DNA of 64,000 bases from Sophora flavescens (GCA_030762895.1 CM061069.1:83971048-84035047); one strand, 5' to 3'; shown: positions 1-11,559, counted from the first letter of the stretch. The notes: generated by a model not told the origin, from the sequence alone. Numbers and translations are program-made.

Positions 1-261
1 ATGGGTAATGTGTGCTTTTGCAGTTCCAAGGAAGCTGCTTCAAAGCAAAATTCCCATGTCAAATAGCAAATTATTGTCCCAAGAACTATGTCTTGAACAT
101 AATGTTATTAATAATAGCAGTATACTCTCCTAAAAGGTCGACACTTCATATAAGGCATCAATTTTAGCATGTTATGTAAGTTTAGGACAGCAAACCATGA
201 TACTCAAGGGAATAACCAGGGATAAATATCTATCAAGATGTCACATTTATGGATACAGAGG

Positions 262-417
262 ACAGCCTAGTGCACCAGGCTCTCACCTGGTGAGGCTTGG
301 GGAAGGTAGATGTACACAGCTTTACCCCCATAAGTGGGGAGACTATTTTCAGGATTTGAACCCATGACTTCCAAGTCACAAGACAGCAACCTCAGTGTTG
401 TGCCAAGGCTCACCCTA
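262..417 (-). mobile_element. tRNA-derived SINE, Au-like
   Basis: Read on the minus strand, this segment starts with a tRNA-like head. An A-box-like stretch (TGGCACAACACTGAGG) is followed by a good B box (GGTTCAAATCC), the internal RNA polymerase III promoter pattern of a SINE. The body resembles the plant Au SINE family from memory. It is flanked by a perfect 19-bp direct repeat, ACATTTATGGATACAGAGG, at 243-261 and 418-436, as expected for LINE-mediated retroposition. The borders are therefore secure, while the family name is recalled rather than searched. Bases 1-242 upstream hold nothing I recognise. Confidence 0.82.
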
Positions 418-436
418 ACATTTATGGATACAGAGG

Positions 437-2284
437 TCTAAAAAATTTCAAAAATGGGGCTAAATATGTTAAACATAGTTTAAATAGCATATCAATTGCA
501 TCTACCTCTCTTATCTCATAGCTGATAAAGTTTTGGTCAATAACAGCTAACATTAGCTTCTGAACCAATGTCAATTACAAAACAGTAATAAAAAAAGAAA
601 GTAATAACTACAGAAGTTAGAGGCAAACCATTAAGGTTTAGAAGCTTACTTGGCTCACATAATTTCTATAGACTGCAGATACAATGTGACTATCCCTTCT
701 TTGGCATCCAGCAATATGTGAGATGAGGCCAGGAGAAATGGAGATTGGAAATTAAGTGTTCCTTCTTCCTATTAAGCACAAAACTCATAAAAAAGAGCTT
801 GCCTGAACTTTAGATATGTTAACTGATTCTTAAATCTTAATTTCTTCATGAAGAAATTAGTACCCAGTTAAAAGGTTGCTCATAACAGCCAGCATACTGT
901 TCTTACACATTCTCTAAGTTGTCAATTAAAATACATGGCATCAACGAGGAGTAACATAGAAGATCTTATCATTTAAGGGACACTACCACCACTACCACCA
1001 CCCCCAGGTGATTGGAATATGAACACTATCTGTCAAAAGAAAACATAGCATAATATACACAAGTCTAGAAGGATTATGGGAATTGAAAAGGAATCCATTT
1101 TTGCACAGGCTTTCATATAGTCCATATAAATTAATCAGATAAGAAAATAGAACACTAAGTATTAAGAAGTGTTATGCATTGACAAAAAAAATCCTTTATT
1201 TGCTTTCATTTTGAGGTAGAAACATTTTCAGAATAGTTATTAGAAAGAATAGCAATTTCAGAAGAACAGAGAGGATGTACAATAGCATGCCAGTTGAACA
1301 TCCCTCCCACCCCAAATTTTTGTGGCATGCCTTGACTTTGGAATGGGAGAACCTCCCCTGCCCCTTAACTTTTATATTAAATTAAAAAAGAGTGACTATA
1401 TTAACTATGAATTTCATACAAGTCCAGAGTGCCGTTTGGACTTTGGAGCATCAATTATTAAGCTGAAGATTGCAAACTTTCAGGTTATCTATAAAACATA
1501 AATTGTCTGTATTTTCAAAAGTTGAATGAAGCCATCTACATGAACCTGGTACAGAGACAAAACCCACTGTGTTTCCAGTTTCGTGATTGCTGCTTCCAAA
1601 TCCATTTCTCTAATTTCTATAAGGAAAAATCACTTTAACATCTGGCAAATAGGAGTCGGAGTTCAGATTCTTTGAAAAAAGTGAATATCTGAAAATAGCA
1701 AGAGAAAATAATTAGGCGCCACTGGAGTTTAGCCACTGAAAGCAGTAATGTAGTTGAACTTCATGTAATTTTGAAAAGAAAAGGCATGCATTCATGTGAT
1801 TTATGGACATTAAAATGTAAAGATGCTGAATCACATTTATGTGACTTCAAAGACATTGGACCAAATGCTGAGCTAAGAACCAAAATGATATTAGTAATTA
1901 ATCATCATTTAACAAATGCAACTAGCCATGAGTTTACACTAGCCTGCATATACATGGATCGATTTATTTGAGTCAGTTATGAACTCCTTCATTACAAATA
2001 TTCCAATCCATTCAGCCTAACAAACTCAAATGGAAACAGACATTAGGTGACATTCTCCCTAAGTATGTGATTTTATAGATTAGAGTTCACTTCTCTCCGT
2101 TACAAGATAATTCTCCAGAGTCCAGACCAATGCAATGTTGTGCATCGAATAAGTCAAACAATATCCAAGAAGCAAAAATATGCAGAATTATGTTTCACAT
2201 TATAATACCTTTCTGAGACGCCTCTCTACATCTGACAGCAGTTATAGTCTATCAATTTTGCAGCATCTATCTAAATTTTCAGAA
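437..2284. other. intergenic, no gene recognised
   Basis: This AT-rich stretch contains only short uncorrelated reading frames and a small CCA/CCACC-rich patch near 985-1005. It lies downstream of the PPR stop codon at 2285 (minus strand), so its right end should contain the PPR 3' UTR and polyadenylation region. I see no RNA gene, TIR pair or LTR here. Confidence 0.6.
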
Positions 2285-3943
2285 TTAGCAAAAACTGCCT
2301 TCTATCCAGCTTTGTCCAGGCATTTTTCTTGGACTTTTTATTTTATCTCTCAACTTCTTCACATCATCCCACCTCCCAATACCAGCATATATATTAGAAA
2401 GCATGACCCTGTAAGCATTATCATCGGGATTACTTTCAAAAAGCTGCTGAGCCACAGTTTCTGCCAACTCAGAATTTCCAGAAGAATCACAGCATGATAA
2501 TAAGGCTCCCAGGATGGCCTTGTCTACTGGTTCTTGTAAGGACTGAGTGAGACTGTAAGCCTCTTCCAACTCCCCAGCACTGCCAAGAAGCTTCACCATG
2601 TAAACATAGTGCTCAGGCCTAGGTTTGATGTCAAATTCATCTTTCATTCTCTGGAAAATCTCCCAGCCATCTTTTACGAGGCCAGCATGACAACAAGCAC
2701 AAAGGAGGGCGGAAAATGTGGCCTCATCAGGTGCTAATCCTTTCTCTAGCATCTTATCAAACATGTTGAAAGCCTCGGAAGCACATCCATGCAAGCCGAG
2801 ACCAGAAATGACTGAATTATAAGAAATTATATTCCGTTCTGGCATTATCCGGAAAACAGAAACTCCCAAGTGCAAGAAACCACACTTCGAATACATGTCG
2901 ACGAGAGCAGAGGAGACTTTGACATCTGATTCCAATCCATGCCGAAGAACATAACCATGTACCTCACATCCAGGTCTTAGATACGCTGTCTGAGCTATAG
3001 AAGCCAATACACTGGCAATCAAAACAGAATCTGCCTTCTTGTTTTCAATGTTTAATTTCCTGAAAAAGAGCAGCGCCTTCTCAAACTCCCCAGACTGAGA
3101 ATACCCAGCTATAAGAGCTGACCATGTCACCAAATCAGGTTGGAAAATACTGCAAAAGACTCTATAAGCCGAAACCATGCACGTACATCTCGAGTACATA
3201 CTCACTAGTAAACTACCTACATGAGAATCAGAACCAAGCCCAAATTTCAGACTTAAACCATGTAATCCTTGACCGATACTCAACAAGCTAGAATCATCAA
3301 TTCCCATAAGCAACCCTGCAAATGTATATTCATCTGGCTTCTTCCCAACACGTCTCATTGAATTAAACATTTGAATTCCTCTACCCCATACACCAGAGCA
3401 CCCATAACCAGAAATCAGTGAATTCCACAAAACCAAATCCGGTTCTGTGATCCCATCAAACACTTTACATGCTTCATTAACAAGGCCGAGTTTTGAATAA
3501 GCTGTCACAAGTGCACTGCAACAAATAGGGTCAAGTCCTAACCCGAACACTACAGACCCTCCATGAACAAGTCTTAGCATAGCGAAATCAAAGTTGTCAG
3601 AGCACGCACGTATGACGCAAGCATAAGTGTAATTGTCAGGTGTTATGTCACCTCCAAGCATGGCTCTAAATAGAGAGATTGCATTGCCAAACCTTCCGGA
3701 CATCGCGAAAGCTCGAATCATGGAATTCCATAGGTAGACACTTCGAGTGGGAGTTTTGTCGAACACTTGGTAGGCAGAATTAATGTCATTGTTAACTGCA
3801 TAGAGCCTTAGAATTTTGGTTGCATAAAAAGGGTCTTGTGAGAGATGTGTCTTGAAAATTAAAGCATGTAACTGCTTGGTACTCAGTAGGGACTTGCAAA
3901 CGTTGCTGAGTTCGGAGAGGAGCCAATGAAATTGAATCAACAT
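2285..3943 (-). CDS. PLS-class pentatricopeptide repeat protein, E subgroup (At1g64310-like)
   Basis: This is a single uninterrupted frame of 552 codons, the usual intronless form of plant PPR genes. From about residue 35 to 500 it consists of degenerate 31-36 residue helical repeats. Diagnostic phrases include 'VYLWNSMIRAF', 'PDNYTYACVIRACS', 'SALVTAYSKLGLV', 'DLVLWNSLISGYG', 'PDEATFSALLCAC' and 'YRVMLSNIYAGIGRWDDV'. The last ~80 residues form an E-type tail ending 'PGQSWIEG'. No DYW deaminase domain follows, so it would need a partner if it supports C-to-U editing. Proteins of this family bind organellar RNA in mitochondria or plastids. The N-terminus lacks a clear targeting peptide by eye. 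The length and architecture match the Arabidopsis protein At1g64310 as I recall it; orthology is inferred. Confidence 0.93.
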   Translation of the reverse strand: MLIQFHWLLSELSNVCKSLLSTKQLHALIFKTHLSQDPFYATKILRLYAVNNDINSAYQVFDKTPTRSVYLWNSMIRAFAMSGRFGNAISLFRAMLGGDITPDNYTYACVIRACSDNFDFAMLRLVHGGSVVFGLGLDPICCSALVTAYSKLGLVNEACKVFDGITEPDLVLWNSLISGYGCSGVWGRGIQMFNSMRRVGKKPDEYTFAGLLMGIDDSSLLSIGQGLHGLSLKFGLGSDSHVGSLLVSMYSRCTCMVSAYRVFCSIFQPDLVTWSALIAGYSQSGEFEKALLFFRKLNIENKKADSVLIASVLASIAQTAYLRPGCEVHGYVLRHGLESDVKVSSALVDMYSKCGFLHLGVSVFRIMPERNIISYNSVISGLGLHGCASEAFNMFDKMLEKGLAPDEATFSALLCACCHAGLVKDGWEIFQRMKDEFDIKPRPEHYVYMVKLLGSAGELEEAYSLTQSLQEPVDKAILGALLSCCDSSGNSELAETVAQQLFESNPDDNAYRVMLSNIYAGIGRWDDVKKLRDKIKSPRKMPGQSWIEGSFC

Positions 3944-4416
3944 TAAGATAACAATATAAACTTATTGTACTGTGTGGAATGTGGTTATGTGATAGTTTCA
4001 AAAACAGGGATATTAGTAAGCATGGTTTTAAATTATTGTAGTCACGTTGTGTTCACTGCAATTTCAGACAATTGTGAAAAAAAATATAGCAAATGCTACC
4101 ACAGTTGTTTGTGGGTTGTGGAAAATACCATGTACGATTGTAAGTGTGGTTGCACTTGTAGACCGCAAATTAAAACTCTGCAAGTTATATATAACCCGGT
4201 TGATGAGAGCATCTTTGACGGGAGTTTCTTATGATTCTTTAGTATAAAATAAAATATTATTATAATATACCACGTATTATTTTGGAATCCTTAAATTTAA
4301 TAACAGAAATGTTTTTTTAACAACTGAGTTGGAGAACTATGCGGGACAAGCAGTATATGTGAATAGTGTTTTGCTTTTTTTTTTTAATTCGTTTTTTTTT
4401 AAATATTTAGCTTTTT
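3944..4416 (-). promoter_or_regulatory. upstream region of the PPR gene
   Basis: This is the 5' side of the minus-strand PPR gene. It is AT-rich with several possible TATA-like stretches, for example around 4240-4290, but none can be assigned. No other gene is seen. Confidence 0.3.
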
Positions 4417-4712
4417 CTAGTACCAATATTTTTGGTTAATTAGATAAAAAATATTTGGTTAATCTCGTTCAAATATTTGGTTAATTCAATTTATTATATG
4501 GTTAATGGGTCATCCTAAAACTTACAATCATTTTTCACAACCATGTAAATATTTAGTTAATCACGTCCAAATATTTGATTAATTCAGTTCATTATATGAT
4601 TAATGGGTTACCCTGAAGCTAGATGACCGGTCAACCATATAATGAACTGAATTAACCAAATATTTGTACGTGATTAACCAAATATTTATACGTAATTGAC
4701 CAAATAACCAAG
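4417..4712. repeat. foldback repeat with three related copies (MITE-like)
   Basis: Two arms form a long imperfect inverted repeat. The left arm is about 4430-4515 and the right arm about 4622-4710. Both are built from the phrase AAATATTTGGTTAAT followed by a TTCA...TTATATGGTTAA block. A third copy at about 4544-4612 has the same orientation as the left arm. The total length of ~300 bp and the lack of coding capacity suggest a foldback or MITE-type element. I could not fix termini or a target duplication, so the class is open. Confidence 0.55.
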
Positions 4713-5155
4713 TTTTTAAAAGAGGTAAATATTTTTAAAAAAATTTAAAAATACATTGTTCATGTACTGTTCATTACGAAAATGACACTGCACATGAACA
4801 AAATTACAAAATCGTCACTACGAGTTGTCACCGTATGTTGTCTAACTTAGTTGTTAGAATAACACAACTGTTTTAATAAGAAACTTTAAAAGAGAGTTCT
4901 ATAATATTTAAGTATTTTTTTTTTTTTTTTGCATTTGATAGTGTAAAAGATGGATAAAGAAGAGAGAAAAGTTAAGAAACTTGGTATTAGAAACAACTCG
5001 TATTTGAGTAAAAATTGAGTGGGTGTTATAAACTCCGATGGACCCGCTAATAAACTTAAAACTGTTTCTTAAAATTTGTAGATGGAGATGCTCTAAGTAA
5101 GTAATAATCATAATCAGTTCAATGAGTTCAGGAACAATATGACTTATTATGTTCA
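4713..5155. other. AT-rich intergenic, no gene
   Basis: The stretch contains an oligo-T run at about 4916-4930 and no coding signal. The LINE remnant begins at its right edge. Confidence 0.5.
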
Positions 5156-6163
5156 GTGGCTAGTATTAATGTTGATGAAGCTGCAGAAGGCGTGGCAAAT
5201 TTAAAGGTCAAGGACCTTTGGCTCCCTGGTCAGAAGGTTTGGAATGATGCTCTTATTGACTTGTTGTTTAGTGAGGCCCAAGCTGAAAATATTTTAAAAA
5301 CTCCTTTATTCAATTCAATTGAACAGGATAGGAGGATTTGGATGCACAATTCATCTGGGTTGTATACTGTGAAGAGTGGTTATTACTTGGCTATGAACTC
5401 CCTTCTGGACACTAATTAACTACCTTAGAAGTGATGGAGATTGGTCACTCATTTGGAATTTAAACACCCCTCCTATGGCGCATTTGCAGAAGAGCAATAC
5501 CAACAATTGCGATCAAGAAATGTGAACTGTGGGAGCATGTGTATTCGATCGTTGTGATAGGGATTTTGAGAACACATGGCATTTGTTTGTTACCTGCCCA
5601 GTTAGCGCTGCATGCTGGGACAAGTTGTTCAAGATGCCATGCAAGGAGCCGATTGCTTTAGACTTGGTGCTTTAAAATGCCTGCACAAGTTGGACAGGAA
5701 CGATATTGGAGAGTTTGTTGCTTTAATAATCCCAGGGTAGATTTTACTGAGTTTGGCTCTATTGTTCAAGATTGCTCTAGGATGTTTTCTTTCTCTACAA
5801 ACCTTAGTGTGAGGTTTACTAGGATACAAGTCAATGGAGTTGTCCATTGCCTAACAAAGGTAGCTCCCTTCATGTCTAGCCTCCAAAATTTTCAGCTTAT
5901 TCCATATTGTACTTCCTTTATGATTGCTAGTGAAATGAAGTGATTGTCTCCTTTGTTTGTGCATTGTGTTCTTTGGTTGGTCTATGTGTTCTATGTTCAA
6001 CTTTGATACTATATGTTTGTATTTATGTTCTATGTTTGTGTACGATTCTATGATTGTTTTCGTTTCTTCATTTTTGGGACTACATTAAGGTGTTGTAGAT
6101 ATTATTTATGTCGAGGATGAAGAATTTGGTTATTATTGACAAATAATATTTGTAGTAAAAAAA
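5156..6163 (+). mobile_element. 5'-truncated LINE (L1-type) 3' fragment
   Basis: The first frame (5156-5419) carries 'KVKDLWLPGQKVWND' and 'SSGLYTVKSGYYLA'. This is the linker that precedes the reverse-transcriptase zinc-binding domain (zf-RVT) in plant L1 elements. After frameshifts the zf-RVT itself is readable near 5437-5650 ('LIWNLNTPPMA', 'FENTWHLFVTCPVS'). The tail of the RNase H domain follows at about 5770-5940 ('VNGVVHCLTKVAPFMSS'). The 3' end is a short A-run at 6157-6163. Endonuclease and reverse transcriptase are missing, as in a typical 5' truncation. No target duplication was found. Confidence 0.75.
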
Positions 6164-6209
6164 CGTGCAACATATAGAGAATACTTAAGGCGGTGGTCAG
6201 AACGTTACA

Positions 6210-6402
6210 TAAAGAAACCAGATATGGTTTAATTATTTTATTCATTATCACAAATCATACCTTTGTAGAAATGTTACAGAATAAGATCTTATCATTATAC
6301 CTAACATTATGCATATACTCACATATACTAAAAAGGAAATTAATTGTACTCTATCAATTATAATAATTAACAAATTATTTGGCATGATTCTTTCCTTTAA
6401 CA
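6210..6402 (-). repeat. copia-1 3' LTR
   Basis: This 193-bp LTR aligns with 10026-10239. In element orientation it starts TGTTAAAGG directly after the polypurine tract GAGGGGGAG at 6403-6411, and ends TTTCTTTA. The final bases TA instead of CA are shared by both LTRs. Confidence 0.85.
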
Positions 6403-7748
6403 CTCCCCCTCAACTTGGAGTGTATGTTAATGACACCCAACTTGCTGAGTAGCATTTCAAATTGTGTTGAACTCAATGGTTTGGTGAATAAGTCAGCTGG
6501 TTGGCTTGTAGTCCGAATATAGGCTGTCTGCACTAGCCCACTTTGAATCTTCTCACGTACCAAACGACAATCGATCTCTATGTGCTTCGTTCGTTCATGA
6601 AACACTGGATTTGAAGCAATATGCATGGCAGCCTGGTTGTCACAAAACAATGTAACTGGTTGTGTGTGAGTCACCTTCAAGTCTTTCGGTATATTTTTCA
6701 ACCAAGTAATTTCACAACAAGTAGTGGCCATGGAATGATATTCTGCCTCTGCGCTTGAACCTGACACGGTATGTTGCTTCTTAGTTTTCCAAGATATTGG
6801 TGCTTGACCCAGCAAAATACAATAACCAGTTACCGACCTTCTTGTATCCTTGCACCGAGCCCAATCGACATCACAAAAGGCACGTAGTTCTAGTGAACTT
6901 GTAGATGGTAATAAAATTCCCTGACCCGATGCTTGTTTGATATACCTTAGAACCTTGTGAGCAGCTTCAAGATGAGGTTGCCTAGGCTTGTCCATGAATT
7001 GACTCAATACATGGACAGCATAAACAAGATATGGCCTTGTGATGGTGAGGTAAATTAGTCGACCTACAAGGTGCCTGTATGGACTTGGATCAACTAGCAA
7101 CTTCCCACTCGTTTGTGTGAGTGAAAGGTTCTGTTCAATAGGAAATCGTGAGGGCTTGGAACCTAAGAACCCCGCATCTTCTAGAATTTCTAGAGCATAT
7201 TTTCTTTGACACAATGTGATTCCTTGTCTTGATCGTGCAACTTCTATCCCCAAGAAATATTTAAGTGGCCCCATGTCTTTCAACTTAAAATGATTTGAGA
7301 GGAAATGTTTGGTGCTTGTAATGTCCTGCAGGTTGTTGTCCGCTAATATCACATCATCAACATAAATTAATAATGCAATAAAACTACCTGCATGGTTTCG
7401 AACAAACAGCGAGTAGTCTGACCATGATTGCTGAAATCCAGCCTTTTTAAGGGCACTAGACAGTTTTAAGAACCATTGTCGCGATGCATGTTTTAAACCA
7501 TAAATTGACTTGTGTAGCTTGCAGACACGGTTCTCCCCCTTTCGTTCGAAACCGGGCGGGATGGACATGTAGACTTCTTCATAGAGATCTCCATGTAAGA
7601 AGGCGTTATTAACGTCAAGTTGGTGCAAGTGCCATCCTCGTACTGCTGTAACACTAAGGAGTAGTCGGACTGTTGTGAGTTTAGCAACAGGAGCAAAAGT
7701 CTCTCGGTAATCAATACCTTCAATTTGACTATAGCCTTTTGCAACCAA
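6375..7748 (-). pseudogene. copia-1 reverse transcriptase and RNase H
   Basis: The 457-residue frame starts inside the RT domain ('MVAKGYSQIEGIDYRETFAP') and includes 'LDVNNAFLHGDL' and the catalytic 'YVDD' at residues 129-132. The RNase H part has 'SAEAEYHSMA' and 'FCDNQAAMHIA'. Sequence encoding 'KPIGCKWVYKIKLNPDGT' lies upstream at about 7755-7830, with an in-frame stop near 7852. This ORF alone looks translatable, but the element as a whole is broken. Its last codons run into the 3' LTR. Confidence 0.9.
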
Positions 7749-8033
7749 GCGAGCTTTGTAACGCTCAACAGTTCCGTCGGGGTTGAGTTTGATTTTGTAA
7801 ACCCATTTGCAACCGATAGGCTTTTTGTGAGATGGCAGAGGGACAAGACTCTAAGTATTGTTGGCTTGGAGGGCTTGGATTTCATGATGCATGGCGTCAC
7901 TCCACTTTGGATCTCGATTAGCCTGTTGAAAATTCTTGGGTTCTTTGTGAAGGGTCAGTTGAGTGGTAAATGCTTTATGACTTGGGGAAAGACAATCATA
8001 AGATAAAAATTGGGAAAGAGGATGAGAAGTACC

Positions 8034-9026
8034 TTAGGAGGTGACCACGTTCATTGAAGATGAAGGAACGGTCCTAGATGGGAGGGTTGCCTCAACATGA
8101 AAGTCCTGTAAAAATGTTGGTATTTTAGTAGATCTAGTGGAGTGTCTTGGTGGTGATGGCGGTGGCGGTGGGATTTCCGTTTGATTGTGAGTGGTGTTCT
8201 CGGGTGGGAGATTTTCAATGGCAGGTTGGGGAATTATTTCAAGGGATGACATATTTATGGAAGGTGATGGAGGGTCCTGGTCTAAATAGGATGGATTTAA
8301 AGGTTCAAAATCGGAAGGTTGTGGGATTTGAGGGTTATCGGTGCTATGAGGAGTGTTTGGGTCTATAGTGTTTGTAGTATTCTTGGGAAGAAAAGGATAA
8401 GGTGAAATAGGGTGAGGCATTGATGGTGTGGCAGCGGAAGTTTTTGGTGTTTTGAATAGAAATACGTCCTCATAAAAAAGAACATCGCGTGAAACAAAGA
8501 CCTTTTGAAGTTGAAGGTCAAATACACAATATCCTTTTTGGGCATAAGGGTAGCCAAGGAAATGACAACGAGTGGAACGAGGGTCAAATTTAGTGGGCTT
8601 GGTGGGGTGTATAGATGCGAAACACAAACAACCGAAGACTCTTAGTTGTGAATAATTGGGGGGTTTATTGAGTAATTTTTCATATGGTGTTTTACCTTGA
8701 AGGAGTGGTGTAGGTGTGCGATTGATGAGGTATGTTGAAGTGGGGATAACATCCCCCAAAAACTGTTTTGGAAGACCACTTTGAAAAAGTAAAGCACGGG
8801 CAACATTTAGCAAATGTCTATGTTTGCGCTCAGCAACACCATTTTGTTGGGGTGTGTTGACGCAACTAGATTGATGGACGATTCCTTTCATGGCATAAAA
8901 ATTGTCTTTTTTGAATTTTGGACCATTATCGTTACGAACAATTTTGACATTGGCATTGAATTGGTTTTCAACCATGTTAATGAACTTGACCAAGAAGTTA
9001 CGTGTTTCTGATTTTTGTTTCATCAA
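8034..9026 (-). pseudogene. copia-1 integrase core
   Basis: The 330-residue frame holds the second half of the rve integrase core. It contains an aspartate in 'RNDNGPKF' (residue 33) and the glutamate in 'NGVAERKHRH' (residue 66), followed by 'LINRTPTPLLQGKTPYE', 'RVFGCLCFA' and 'RCHFLGYP'. It ends in the proline-rich linker before reverse transcriptase. The first catalytic aspartate lies upstream of the first Met, at about 9045. Confidence 0.88.
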
Positions 9027-9089
9027 ATAAACCCATGTGCTTCTTGTGTAAACATCAATAATAGTGAGAAAATATTTTGCTCCTGAAAG

Positions 9090-9719
9090 TCAAGGAACAT
9101 GATAGCCACCCCAAATGTCAACATGTATTAAATCAAAACAAGATTGACTAGCAATAAAACTCACTGGAAATGGTAATCGAGTTTGTTTAGCCAATGGGCA
9201 AATTAAACATTTGTCTGGTTCACAAGATTTGTTATTGGAAAAAGGAAATAACATGGATATTTTGTGAGAAGGATGTCCAAGGCGTTGATGCCAAAGAGCA
9301 GGGGCTATGGCTTGAACAGAATTACAGGATCCTTTCTCTGCTTGATTGAGATATTGTCTGAGAAAAATTGTAATATAAAATGAATCCAAGGCTAGCTTGC
9401 TAATGAAAATTAAACTTAACTGAAAAAGTGATACACACAAGACATTATCAAGGATAAAGTTGGGAGAGAAAATAATCTTGCCAACATGTGTGACTTGTGT
9501 CAATGAGCCATTTGGTAACTCAACAGTATGATTTTCAACAATTTTTGAAGCAGTGAGGAGATGAGGGCTACAAACAATATGGTCAGTAGCACCACTATCG
9601 AGGATCCAAATAATTTTCTTTCCATTTTGAGTGAATGAAAAGGTTTTACCTGAGAATTCATCATGATCATTTGAATTTTTACCAACTTGATTGGCTAAAT
9701 TATTGCAAAAGTTCATCAA
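9090..9719 (-). pseudogene. copia-1 protease and GAG-pre-integrase
   Basis: The frame carries the aspartic protease motif 'DSGATDH', then the GAG-pre-integrase segment 'LWHQRLGHPS' with a Cys pair in 'CLICPLAKQTRLPF'. It leads into the integrase N-terminus 'HVDIWGG'. A stop codon just below 9090 separates it from the rest of integrase in the same reading direction. Confidence 0.85.
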
Positions 9720-9921
9720 AGTTATTCTCCTTTGGCTTCAAGATAGATCCATCAACGAGACCGATTTTGTTTTTGACCGTCAAGACCATGCTCATGGACT
9801 GAACCCATGTGTTGTAGTTGTCTTCCACCAGAGGTTGTGGTACAAGGACTGCACCTGGTTGGTCTGAATGATGGAGGTAAAGAGGGTGATGGGGTTGTTC
9901 CCATTTTGGAGTGGGAGCCAT
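9700..9921 (-). pseudogene. copia-1 gag, N-terminal fragment
   Basis: The 73-residue frame begins 'MAPTPKWEQPHHPLYL'. It contains 'LVEDNYNTWVQSMSMVL' and 'NKIGLVDGSI', the start of the copia Gag domain (UBN2_3/DUF4219 type). It then runs straight into protease-frame sequence. About two thirds of Gag, including the CCHC knuckle, has been deleted. Confidence 0.8.
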
Positions 9922-10013
9922 GTCCCGTTTGGTTGATGATGATGGGGTTTTTTCATTATCATCTGCCAGGGCTACCTAGGCTAAGGTTTGTGTTTGTTGG
10001 GTTTCCAGATCTT

Positions 10014-10025
10014 GCTCTGATACCA
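10014..10025 (-). promoter_or_regulatory. copia-1 primer-binding site (initiator tRNA-Met)
   Basis: On the minus strand the sequence TGGTATCAGAGC follows the 5' LTR with no gap. This is the standard plant copia primer-binding site, complementary to the 3' end of initiator methionine tRNA. Confidence 0.85.
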
Positions 10026-10239
10026 TAAAGAAACCAGATATAGCTGAATTATTTTATTCATTATCACAAATAATACCTTTATAAAAATGTTACAGAATAG
10101 GATCCTAACATTATGCCTAACATTATGCCTATACTCACGTATACTAAAAAGGAAATTAATTGTATTCTATCAATTACAATAAGTACTCTATCAATTATAA
10201 TAATTAACAAATTATTTGACATGATTCTTTCATTTACCA
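10026..10239 (-). repeat. copia-1 5' LTR
   Basis: This is the partner of 6210-6402. It is 214 bp, about 20 bp longer because of small internal duplications near 10100-10190 (AACATTATGCCT repeated, and a second ACTCTATCAATTA block). Its inner edge abuts the primer-binding site. Confidence 0.85.
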
Positions 10240-11554
10240 TACGAAACACCATATCTGATTCCATATTCTAATACTAAAAGAGGCTTAAGCGGTGCTCCGA
10301 AGGTATCATCTCCGTTAAATCATGACAAAGGTAGAATATTTTATTTTGTGAAACTATTGCTAATTTTATTTACATCTTTCAGCTTATATTTTAATTTTTT
10401 TTTCTAATTTCATAAGAATGTATTCTATGCATACTCCAAGTTCTGTTGTTATTTAAGCAAGTTGTTCTAAATTTATTTTAAAAAAAACAGTTGTTCTAAA
10501 TTTTCCCAAACCCCCGCTTCAACTAATTTGTTGTCAAGTAAGGTTTCTTCTGATGTTCATAATGTGTACCCAAACAATTCATCTAGTACCTCTATTGAGA
10601 GGAAGAGATGACTCTATTTCATGAAGCTATAAAAGTTGGGTCCCAAATTCAAGAAGGATGGTGTCTGCACTTTTGATATAACAAATTCAACAAGAAATCT
10701 TAGTGCAGAATTTAACTCAATAGGTATAAAAGTATATCCTTTGTGAAATGAGAAAATATTTATATTATGATATTTTGTTCGTACTTAATTTAGACATATT
10801 TAATATGTCGCAGATTATAATGTTCGAAAACATGTGCTTGATTCAATGGAATCAAATTGCAATAAGAAACATAAAAATATCATGTTTGAAATCCTTTTTC
10901 ATAACATATCAAATAAAGCTTCATTTTTAGCATTGTGGAACTTCACCAACAGATTCATCAACAAATTTTCGCAGTAGTATTGGATCATCTTTGATGCCCG
11001 AGACTATGTCATAAGCTCTACCTCCGACTTTATTCATAGTAATGTTGATGAAAAAATCAACGTTTGGGTGCCTGCTCCTTATGGTCTCACACCTTTTGAA
11101 GCTCCAATAGAATCTAAAAGTAAAATTTATGCAATCCTCACATTTTAGTTGTTCAATTTATAGTTTCACATTTCGTCAATTTTTTTTATTTTGTAGTTTC
11201 ACACCTTTATAAGATTGATTGTGTCTTGAAATATTAATATTTGTTACCTATCAAATATTTCCAGGTGATGTGGATGATATAGTTGACTCCAATGTTATAT
11301 TTGTTGATACAGGTATATAGTTGCCAATGTTATGACCTATATATAGAATTAGGATGTTCAAAATGTATAATTTGTTTTCAATAAATCTAAGTTGGTTGTG
11401 ATTTTTTTCATTCGCTTAATATTCATAACACTTTTTAAGGATATGTTTACTTTTGTGAGCCAGAATATATTTTTATGTGTTTTTGTTGCTTGGATATGGT
11501 TCGGTGAAAGAATTAGAAATCATATAAATACTTCAAGCCTAAAATTTTCTTTGT
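10240..11554 (+). other. AT-rich region, possibly the 5' part of the decayed Helitron gene
   Basis: Short exon-like pieces can be read on the plus strand near 10560-10740 and 10930-11120 ('INVWVPAPYGLTPFE'). A further piece at about 11263-11313 is preceded by an AG and followed by a GT. I do not recognise a domain. The right flank of the gypsy insertion is Helitron coding sequence, so this left flank should once have been contiguous with it. That link is an inference. Confidence 0.3.
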
Positions 11555-11559
11555 TGTAG

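Larger units (their letters stand above)
6210..10239 (-). mobile_element. Ty1/copia LTR retrotransposon, degenerate
   Basis: Two related LTRs flank an internal region whose domain order on the minus strand is Gag, protease, integrase, reverse transcriptase and RNase H, which defines copia. The primer-binding site lies inside the 5' LTR and the polypurine tract inside the 3' LTR. The open frames are broken by stop codons and the C-terminal half of Gag, including the zinc knuckle, is missing, so the copy is dead. A 5-bp target duplication could not be shown: the flanks read TTACA on the left and TACGA on the right. Confidence 0.9.

Noticed and set aside
1..66. Short frame 'MGNVCFCSSKEAASKQ...' at the window start
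   Set aside because: It is only 21 codons and cut by the window edge, with no supporting motif. An N-myristoylation-like MG start alone is not enough.
262..417. A tRNA gene at the A/B-box sequence
   Set aside because: No cloverleaf can be completed. The 19-bp duplication and the body show a SINE. The same holds for 22415-22634.
8147..8368. Plus-strand frames across the copia-1 region (for example 8147-8368, 7725-8006)
   Set aside because: They are complements of integrase/RT coding sequence with no motif of their own.
6205..10244. A target duplication for copia-1
   Set aside because: The flanks TTACA and TACGA do not match at usable identity, so no duplication is claimed.
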